Source of the DNA: G963668435 sp963668435
Lineage (GTDB): Bacteria > Latescibacterota > Latescibacteria > Latescibacterales > Latescibacteraceae
DNA length: 64,000 nt
NCBI GenBank assembly: GCA_963668435.2
Contig: CAXXSC010000001.1
Span: 620,001 to 684,000 of the forward strand
Reading direction: 5' to 3'
A program made the position numbers and the translations under genes. Below the pieces are notes generated by a model, which saw nothing but the letters and a program-made list of their open reading frames with translations, made no database searches and was not told where the DNA came from. Within the stretch, counting starts at the first letter, position 1; every line of letters starts with the position of its first letter. Positions 55,015 to 61,702 of the stretch are shown one piece after another.

Positions 55015-55308
55015 ATGCCACGCTATTTTAGACAAATTGTGATGTTTTTGCTGGTATTGTCATTTATTTTCCTATCCGTTGTCAGCATTTCGAGTTCGAC
55101 ACAAGATGAAACAGAACTCATTTCACTTGATGATATGTCTCAAATATCAGGCGGTTGCGATTCTTGTGAAAAGAGGAATGGCATTTGTACAGGGACAAAT
55201 TGTACTGCGTTTAGTGTTGGCGACTGTGACGGCTGCACAAAAGATAAAGTATTTATCGAATGTAGTTGCGATGAAGGTTTAATAAAGTTTAAGGGATGTG
55301 AATTTTAA
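55015..55308 (+). CDS. Cysteine-rich peptide with double-glycine leader
   Basis: The 97-residue peptide has a membrane-like helix near the N-terminus (about residues 8-26), a leader-type segment ELISLDDMSQISGG, and a 51-residue tail with nine cysteines (beginning CDSCEKRNGIC, ending KFKGCEF). The leader fits the bacteriocin/microcin pattern with Gly at -1 and -2, Ile at -4, Met at -7 and Ile at -12. A C39 peptidase encoded nearby is the enzyme class that recognises this site. The N-terminal helix before the leader is unusual and suggests membrane anchoring before cleavage. Start ATG 55015 has AGGG eight bases upstream. The mature peptide may be disulfide-bonded or metal-binding; its activity is unknown. 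Confidence 0.72.
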   Translation: MPRYFRQIVMFLLVLSFIFLSVVSISSSTQDETELISLDDMSQISGGCDSCEKRNGICTGTNCTAFSVGDCDGCTKDKVFIECSCDEGLIKFKGCEF

Positions 55309-55321
55309 CATCTGGTGGATA

Positions 55322-56269
55322 ATGAAAGGTATACTTGGAATTGTACTGTTTCTATTGACATTGTGTTTTGGTACAGCGTCTGCTTTTTCGGCTGATTTGA
55401 AAACAATCAGCAGTGAAGCTGAAAAAGGTGACAGCATTGTCCGGTCCGGGTATGGTCAAATTGTGTATACGATGACCCGTGTCGATTCCTTGAGCGCCAG
55501 GACAAAGCAGAAAGATCAGGAGTTGACAAGTTCTTTGCTCCCAGGGCAGACTATGATCATTCAGAATTATACTGAGGTTTTCATCGATATGTCCTTCGAT
55601 GGTCCCAGAATCAGGAATGACATTAGCACAATCTTTAACTGTCCTGACGGGACATCGTTCAGCAGTCACTGGCTGAGCTCATATGATGGAAATCAAACCG
55701 AAGAGCTCCATCTCGATAGTCTCGGCCCAAATGGCTTTATCACACCGAGGGGGTATGTGCGGACTGAAAATGTCATTCGTGTCCATCAGTATGACCCCAG
55801 GTATTACGGTAATGCGGTTTTCAATGTGCCGGTTGCCACGTTTGTTGGCGGTCTCTGCCGGGAAGGTTCACTTGAAAACATACGCATTTCAGGTGAGGAA
55901 ACAATTGACGGAATTGTCTGCGATATAGTTGAGGCTGATGTTGCCAAATCTGACAAGGCGTATAAAGTCTGGCTGGCAGCAGAATATAATTATCGCCCCG
56001 TGAAATATGAACTTCGCACATCAGAGGGGCTGGAAGAAGTCATAAATTCATTTAAGCAGTACGGCGATGTCTGGTTCCCGGAGATGATAACTGTCCAGAA
56101 ATATTATTTCGATGGGAAACAGTTTGTTATTGAAAAAAGGATGACACTTGATGTTGATGATCGTTTCGAGGTGAACAGCGTCCTTGAACGAGAGGTGTTT
56201 GATATTGATTTTCCCCGTGGACTGAGTGTCTACGATTTCAGAACTGGAGAAAACTATATCAAAGAGTGA
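55322..56269 (+). CDS. Periplasmic LolA/RseB-like fold protein
   Basis: The 315-residue product has a signal peptide (MKGILGIVLFLLTLCFGTAS, ending AFSA) and a beta-rich domain in the style of LolA, RseB and DUF4292: GYGQIVYTMTRVDS, FIDMSFDGPRIRND, ISGEETIDGIVCDIVEADV, YKVWLAAEYNYRPVKYELRT and a final FPEMITVQKYYFDGK. Such proteins bind lipids, lipoproteins or stress signals in the periplasm. It begins 13 bp after the peptide gene and is probably co-transcribed with it, so it may be the carrier or sensor partner. ATG 55322 has GGTGGA upstream; the longer start at 55298 overlaps the peptide gene. Confidence 0.65.
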   Translation: MKGILGIVLFLLTLCFGTASAFSADLKTISSEAEKGDSIVRSGYGQIVYTMTRVDSLSARTKQKDQELTSSLLPGQTMIIQNYTEVFIDMSFDGPRIRNDISTIFNCPDGTSFSSHWLSSYDGNQTEELHLDSLGPNGFITPRGYVRTENVIRVHQYDPRYYGNAVFNVPVATFVGGLCREGSLENIRISGEETIDGIVCDIVEADVAKSDKAYKVWLAAEYNYRPVKYELRTSEGLEEVINSFKQYGDVWFPEMITVQKYYFDGKQFVIEKRMTLDVDDRFEVNSVLEREVFDIDFPRGLSVYDFRTGENYIKE

Positions 56270-56389
56270 TGATGGTATTGGCAGGTGTCATGTGAAGGTA
56301 TTTGTGAAGTTGGGTGGTGGAGGTGGTTTTCTGAAAGGAGAATATAAGTATACTTAGGTTGCTTGTCATTCTCTGGACGGGAAAAAAGA

Positions 56390-56428
56390 AAACCGGGAGT
56401 GTTCTAATGGAGCACTCCCGGTTTGTTT
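56390..56428. terminator. Bidirectional terminator between the C39 locus and glnK
   Basis: A perfect 11-bp GC-rich stem (AACCGGGAGTG with CACTCCCGGTT) with an 11-nt loop has A- and T-rich flanks. It ends the plus-strand locus and the minus-strand amtB-glnK transcript. Confidence 0.85.
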
Positions 56429-56443
56429 TATACTGAATTCAGC

Positions 56444-56785
56444 TTATCCGATTGCGTTGTTCCCGCGTTCCTCGGTTCTAATCCTGACACACTCTTCAAG
56501 ATCAAAAACGAAAATTTTACCATCACCGGTTTGCCCGGTTCCGGTGCTTGACAGAATCGCATTGATCGTTGTTTCCACATAATCATCGTTAACCGCGATC
56601 TCGAGCTTGGTCTTTCTCAGCAGGCTGCCGATCTCCTTGTGGCTGCGATAGACTTCGGATACGCCGATCTGCCGTCCACGGCCCATGACCGAACTGACTG
56701 TGACAAGATCAATTTTTTGTTTCTGTAATTCATCAAGTGCGGCATCAAGCTTGTCCGGCTGGATGATGGCGATAATATATTTCAT
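56444..56785 (-). CDS. glnK: Nitrogen regulatory P-II family protein
   Basis: The 113-residue P-II protein starts MKYIIAIIQPDKLDAALDEL and has the T-loop (GRGRQIGVSEVYRSHKE), the B-loop TGTGQTGDGKIFVFDLEE and the C-loop IRTEERG. It senses ATP/ADP, 2-oxoglutarate and glutamine status and gates the ammonium channel encoded next to it. The Tyr51 that is uridylylated in Proteobacteria is Glu51 here, so control by GlnD-type uridylylation is not expected. It is 71 bp downstream of amtB on the minus strand, in the order amtB-glnK, the reverse of E. coli. Confidence 0.92.
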   Translation of the reverse strand: MKYIIAIIQPDKLDAALDELQKQKIDLVTVSSVMGRGRQIGVSEVYRSHKEIGSLLRKTKLEIAVNDDYVETTINAILSSTGTGQTGDGKIFVFDLEECVRIRTEERGNNAIG

Positions 56786-56856
56786 GGTTTATTCTCCGAT
56801 AAGGTTGTTGTTTACACAGTAATCAGGCCGTTGATACGCAGCTGTCCGGATTGTTG

Positions 56857-58173
56857 TTAGTCCAGGACCGTGTAAGCCGTTTCTGAATGATCGGCCAGAT
56901 CGAGGCCAACACGCTCTTCATGTTCAGAGGCACACAATCCAACTGTTTTATCAACAAATGTCAACAGGAGCCACGAGCCGACACCCGACCAGATTATTGT
57001 ATATACAACAGCTTTTGTCTGAATTACAACCTGCCAGGGATTACCATAAAACAGTCCGTTAATGTCATTTCCTGGAATCGCGCTGGTTGCCCAGAGACCT
57101 GCCGCGATCGAGCCCCAGATACCGGCGATACCGTGAACACCGAACACGTCGAGAGAATCGTCATAACCGAAGAATGGTTTCATGTAGGTAACAGCGAAAA
57201 AGGCGATAAGGCTTGATCCCAGGCCGACAAAAAGCGCACCGACAGCGTTGACTGATCCTGATGCCGGTGTGATGGCGACGAGACCTGCGACTGCGCCGGT
57301 AATAATGCCGAGCACCGTGGCTCGTTTATAGACGATATAATCGAGAAATACCCATGTAATGCCTGCCATGGCGGAGGAAATATGCGTAACCACAAACGCG
57401 TTAACACCGGTGGCATTGGCGGCAAGGGCGCTGCCTGCATTGAAACCGAACCAGCCGACCCACAGAAGACCTGCGCCGAGTACTGCCAGCGGGAGGTTGT
57501 GGGGCGGTGAGATTTTGTCGGGAAAGCCCTGACGTTTTCTGATCATGAGCACTGAGACAAGCGCCGCGATACCTGCATTGACATGGACAACTGTTCCACC
57601 GGCAAAATCAAGAGCGCCATCGGCCCCAAGACCAAAAAAGCCGGTTACGCCACCCCAAACCCAATGCGCGACCGGGCAGTAGATTAAAAGAAGCCATAGC
57701 GCTGTGAAAAGCATGTATGCCTTGAAACGCATACGTTCAGCGAAAGCACCGACAATGAGTGCCGGAGTTATGATAGCGAATTTTGCCTGGAAAATCATGA
57801 ATAGCTGGTGAGGTATGGTGCCCATGGGCTCAAAACCGACATTCGCAAGGAAAGCATACTTGAAATCACCGACCAAACCGCCGAGAAGGCTTCTGTCGCT
57901 GAATGCCAGGCTGTAACCAACCACGACCCATAATACTGTCATCAGGCACATGGCCATGAAACACTGCATGAGGATAGACAGGATATTTTTACGGCGTACA
58001 AGGCCGCCATAGAAGAACGCCAGGCCGGGAGTCATAAGAAGAACGAGTGCTGAGCTGACCAGCATCCATGCGGTGTCACCTGAATCGATGCCGCTTTCAC
58101 CCGTATCTGCGAGCACGAATGTGCTGAAAAGAAGCAAACTGATGCAGACAGTAAGAAATAACCGAAATCGCAT
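56857..58173 (-). CDS. amtB: Ammonium transporter
   Basis: The 438-residue protein (ATG at 58173, with a GAAAGGG site upstream) has a signal-like first helix ending VLA and then eleven membrane helices of the Amt/Rh family. Recognised segments are STAWMLVSSALVLLMTPGLA-type DTAWMLVSSALVLLMTPG, FFYGGLVRRKN, the channel-lining GGTVVHVNAGIAALV (first pore His), HNLPLAVLGAGLLWVGWFGFNAG, and FGVHGIAGIWGSIAAGLW (second pore His). It conducts ammonium/ammonia into the cell and should be blocked by the co-encoded P-II protein when nitrogen is ample. Confidence 0.95.
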   Translation of the reverse strand: MRFRLFLTVCISLLLFSTFVLADTGESGIDSGDTAWMLVSSALVLLMTPGLAFFYGGLVRRKNILSILMQCFMAMCLMTVLWVVVGYSLAFSDRSLLGGLVGDFKYAFLANVGFEPMGTIPHQLFMIFQAKFAIITPALIVGAFAERMRFKAYMLFTALWLLLIYCPVAHWVWGGVTGFFGLGADGALDFAGGTVVHVNAGIAALVSVLMIRKRQGFPDKISPPHNLPLAVLGAGLLWVGWFGFNAGSALAANATGVNAFVVTHISSAMAGITWVFLDYIVYKRATVLGIITGAVAGLVAITPASGSVNAVGALFVGLGSSLIAFFAVTYMKPFFGYDDSLDVFGVHGIAGIWGSIAAGLWATSAIPGNDINGLFYGNPWQVVIQTKAVVYTIIWSGVGSWLLLTFVDKTVGLCASEHEERVGLDLADHSETAYTVLD

Positions 58174-58479
58174 TGCATACCCTTTCATTTACATGCGAGA
58201 TATTATTTGAAAATACAACAGATTTTCAATAGTAGTGGCTATATCCATGCCAAAATGATTGGTTTTAGCTGTCTGTATGTTCGGGGGGAGGGGTGGTTAC
58301 ATGGCAGATAACCCTGTCTGTGCCTTTGATCATTGATGATATGGCTTTGTAACATGTTTGATGAGCTTATGCGAAGAATGTTTGTTGTGCTGATAGTGTC
58401 GAGGCCGATTGAAACAAAAACTGTGTAAATATTGCGCACATACTGTCAAAAAATGAGCAGGTATTTGTTGTGTTGGGCT
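58174..58479. other. Intergenic region upstream of amtB
   Basis: Nothing gene-like is visible. It carries the amtB upstream region on the minus strand and the end of the decayed methyltransferase gene. No clear terminator or promoter could be assigned. Confidence 0.4.
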
Positions 58480-59017
58480 TTATTCGGATTTCGGCTTTTT
58501 CTGAAACCATGGTACTATCATCGAGGTTGTCTCTCTGTATGCGGCATACTCATTGGCGAAATCGTGTAAGAGACGTTTCTCTTCCTTTATGATAGCAAAC
58601 CTGACAAATGTTAGAAAAAGAGAAGTAGAAAAAGACTGCCCAGTGAGTTGAGGTAGAGAGCAATCGAAAGATATATCGCGTTTGCACCGAAAACCATCGG
58701 GTTACGGGAGTGTTTATAGGGGCCGTCAATGACAAGACGTTTTGTTTGAGGGCTGATTGTAAAGCCTGCGATATCAGCCGGTCCGCCGTTCCCTTTGAAT
58801 AAAAAGTATAGGTTAGACCAGAAAACGAACAGTACGCCAAGCATCAAAAGCAACACGGACAACAAAAGGAGAGGTATGTTGTTGGAAGGAAAGGTGTATT
58901 GAAAACGGGAAGGCCACTTGTTGACAAACGCCAGATGATGCATGGGATGAAACCGAGGAAAAGCAGTGTTCCGCCTTAATAGCCGACAATATGCCTTACA
59001 AGATCGTTTTTGCCCAT
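58480..59017 (-). pseudogene. Isoprenylcysteine carboxyl methyltransferase-like (ICMT/PEMT) membrane protein, decayed
   Basis: The minus strand encodes pieces of a small membrane methyltransferase in three frames. They are an N-terminal MGKNDLVRHIVGY, an in-frame TAA at 58976-58978, then GGTLLFLGFIPCIIWRLSTS; a shifted frame with VFWSNLYFLFKGNGGP and LVIDGPYKHSRNPM (the SAM-binding PY..SRNP motif); and, after a second shift in a T-run near 58615, FVRFAIIKEEKRLLHDFANE and the C-terminus MIVPWFQKKPKSE. All parts are in order, so this is one gene with one stop and two frameshifts. That much damage suggests a genuine pseudogene, though indel errors cannot be excluded. Confidence 0.75.
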
Positions 59018-59114
59018 AATTCCCATCCAGCGTTCAATTATCCAACAGTATTAAAAATATACTCTTTCTCGCGCACGACAAGAATTAATTACATACTTGT
59101 GTTTGTGTCGCAAT

Positions 59115-59153
59115 AAAAAAGGACTTATACGTGTATGGCATAAGTCCTTTTTC
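59115..59153 (-). terminator. Terminator after the DUF5916 gene
   Basis: A 13-bp perfect stem (AAAAAGGACTTAT with ATAAGTCCTTTTT), 11-nt loop, followed on the minus strand by a T-run, lies 19 bp after the stop of the DUF5916 gene. Confidence 0.85.
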
Positions 59154-59171
59154 TGCTCATTTCACGATCGG

Positions 59172-61343
59172 TCAAAGACGGTAAATATAATCGACTTTCA
59201 GCATGGCCGCGTTCTGGAGTGTGCTGAAATCTTCGCTCTCATCCATCAGGTGGTTGTAGACGATATAGACATCGCTGCCGATTTTCGGTATATAGTGGAA
59301 ACGCAAGTTGACATTGACCTCGCGTGTATCGTTGTTCCACTGTAGGAACGCCGTGGTCGAGAGTTTTGTCGAGAAATCGACTGTGAGCCTGCTGCCGTAT
59401 TCCCGGGTGATGAAATGCCGTTTCCCGACAGATATATCATTATAACGGATATCGCCTGAAACAGTGTAGTGCATGCCCGGCTTGGTTGTCAGTTCGAAAT
59501 TATATTGCTCGCGCGAACCATTGAAGAAATCGCCGATGTCGGTTTCGAAATCGACAAATACCGGCCTGCTTTCGCTTGTCTCGATCTCGAATTCAGTGTG
59601 GTACCAGTCGTAGTTGCCGACCGGAATCACGATATCGTCGAATATCGTGAAATCACTGTCCACGTACTCGTAGCGGTTCTCGATCTCGATGTTAATTTCA
59701 TCGTTGGCTTTTGTGTAAAGTCCGAATGGCCGGATCTTGACATAGCGGGCGATCATTTTCTGATCCATGTCTGTGTAGTAATTATAGTAAACCGGTTGGA
59801 ACGTGAACTGTTTGACGAACGGGATGTTGGAAGGCCGCGGCTTGAATTCCATGCTGCTCATGTATTGATGTACGCCGGGCTTTTTCCCGCTGATGAATCC
59901 CATTTCCGGGTTGAATCTCGGCCCGATTGCATGGTAGACGAAGAATGCATTGATCAGGTCATTCGGGTAGTTGATAAATACCCTTCCCGCAAGATTGCCG
60001 TGTTTATTGCCATCAGTTACCGAGCCGACAAGGTAGCTTTGCACTTCGAAAGTCTTGTCACCGCGGAAACGGTCGGTTTTCAGTACGATGTCGCCGCCAT
60101 AGACCTGGTTGTCATGCCCATCCGCCTCGATTTTGCTTGTGGCGACAAGTCCTAGATATGATTGCCTGAGTATGTCTTTTTTCATCCTCATGACTGTGTA
60201 GTTTGTCGATGGGATGCCGTATTTTTCCTCGGTTTGCAGGGTCATGACACCCAGATTGAACGAGCCGGTTTTCTGGGTGAGTTTCGCGCCGCCGAGAATG
60301 GGGATACTCTGACGGTCAGGCGAAAGACCGATACGCCTGGTATAAAAAACATTTGTCATCCCCTGGGAGAACGTGAAAAGTTCGCCGTTCTCGAGGAAAA
60401 AGTCCCGCTGCTCCGGATAATCTTCCTCGTAGCGTGTCAGGTTGATGACTTCCCGGTCGCTTTCGATATGGGCGAAATCGGTTTTTGAGGTAAGTGTGAG
60501 TGTCGTGTTCGAGGTTATTCCGTAACGGACGTCGAGACCGTACTTGAATGTTTCGTCGACATCCTTGCCGGCGGATTTTTCGGCTCCGGTAAGGATAAAC
60601 GGTTTCACATCCAGCTGACGGCTGGCGGTCAGGTCGCGGTCAATCGTTATGGTCCCACCTTTTGCAAGGTGGAGAATATCGTCGTCGTGTTTCCAGCCGC
60701 GCCACATGATCTCTTCGTTTTTGCGGACTATCTGCCGTCTGAAATTAATGCCCCAGGTCTGGATGTCACTTGTTGGATACCGCAGTGTTTTGAAGGGGAT
60801 TACCATTTCGCAGGACCAGCCGTCATCGGTGATCTTCGAGGCGACATCCCAGATGCCGTCCCACTCGATATTGGGCGATTCATAGGTTAAAAAAGTGCCG
60901 TCATAGCGTGATCCGTTGGCGTTTGCCGCGAAATAATAGCCCTGCCGCTTGTCATTGTACGTATCGATGACAACGGTGAAATTGTCCTCGATCTGATAGA
61001 GTGTGCCGTCGAGCTTCAATTCATGATGTACGATTCCATCGGGATTACTGTCGTAGCACTTGACACCGATATAGAAATTGTCCTCGTCATAGAGGAAACG
61101 TACGACGGTTTTTTCGGATGGTTCCGCACCCTCGATCATCTCTTTCTGTGTGAAGTCGCTGATCTGATCGGCGTTTTTCCAAATATCTTCGCTCAGGAAA
61201 CCGTCCATTTTTATCGGTTCGGCCGTATACGTTGCCTTGAGTTGGGCATTGCCAGTTAGCGGGAGAATGAGCAAGAATAATAGAACGAATCCGTAATAGA
61301 GTGTTTCTCGTTGTGTAATTGCGCGTCTCGAACAGTGTGTCAT
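59172..61343 (-). CDS. DUF5916 outer-membrane protein with N-terminal CBM9-like domain
   Basis: The 723-residue protein begins MTHCSRRAITQRETLYYGFV (ATG 61341-61343, GGGAG upstream) with a signal peptide ending GNAQ. An N-terminal CBM9-like domain (KMDGFLSEDIWKNADQISDF, VVRFLYDEDNFYIGVKCYD, WSCEMVIPFKTLRYP) is followed by a DUF5916 beta-barrel domain (GINFRRQIVRKNEEIMWRGW, DYPEQRDFFLENGELFTFSQ) that ends in alternating strands with a terminal aromatic near VDYIYRL. Such proteins are outer-membrane, presumed sugar- or metabolite-binding barrels common in Bacteroidota, Gemmatimonadota and Latescibacterota. It may handle glycans released by the divergent GH92 enzyme. The upstream ATG at 61406 is less likely. 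Confidence 0.88.
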   Translation of the reverse strand: MTHCSRRAITQRETLYYGFVLLFLLILPLTGNAQLKATYTAEPIKMDGFLSEDIWKNADQISDFTQKEMIEGAEPSEKTVVRFLYDEDNFYIGVKCYDSNPDGIVHHELKLDGTLYQIEDNFTVVIDTYNDKRQGYYFAANANGSRYDGTFLTYESPNIEWDGIWDVASKITDDGWSCEMVIPFKTLRYPTSDIQTWGINFRRQIVRKNEEIMWRGWKHDDDILHLAKGGTITIDRDLTASRQLDVKPFILTGAEKSAGKDVDETFKYGLDVRYGITSNTTLTLTSKTDFAHIESDREVINLTRYEEDYPEQRDFFLENGELFTFSQGMTNVFYTRRIGLSPDRQSIPILGGAKLTQKTGSFNLGVMTLQTEEKYGIPSTNYTVMRMKKDILRQSYLGLVATSKIEADGHDNQVYGGDIVLKTDRFRGDKTFEVQSYLVGSVTDGNKHGNLAGRVFINYPNDLINAFFVYHAIGPRFNPEMGFISGKKPGVHQYMSSMEFKPRPSNIPFVKQFTFQPVYYNYYTDMDQKMIARYVKIRPFGLYTKANDEINIEIENRYEYVDSDFTIFDDIVIPVGNYDWYHTEFEIETSESRPVFVDFETDIGDFFNGSREQYNFELTTKPGMHYTVSGDIRYNDISVGKRHFITREYGSRLTVDFSTKLSTTAFLQWNNDTREVNVNLRFHYIPKIGSDVYIVYNHLMDESEDFSTLQNAAMLKVDYIYRL

Positions 61344-61702
61344 AAAACTCCCTTTTATAATGGCTTGACGTAAAATTAAATAATTAATAAATTGCGATCT
61401 GATCAAAATAAAGTCAAGGCAAAAGAAGCAGACGGTTCTGTTGTCACTATTACAGATTATTTTTTCTATCGGATTGCGGCTGAAAATGTACTTTAAGGTA
61501 AGCCGGTTTCTGTTTCCTACGTTTTGATTATATGATAGTTCCCTTTTATCGGCGACGGGTCAGAAAAAAGCCAACAACTATCCGTGTTCGCGGTCCAAAA
61601 ATGAGCGGACGCACTGCCGTAAAGACTGTTGCCCTGTCACAGCGATCGGTTTATCTTAAGGTATCTCTTATAAAAATAAAAATTTAATCAGGATCAGGGA
61701 AA
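61344..61702. other. Divergent intergenic region between DUF5916 and GH92 genes
   Basis: No gene is visible in this stretch. It must hold the promoters of both divergent genes. I could not pick out convincing -35/-10 pairs. AT-rich tracts lie next to each start. Confidence 0.5.
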
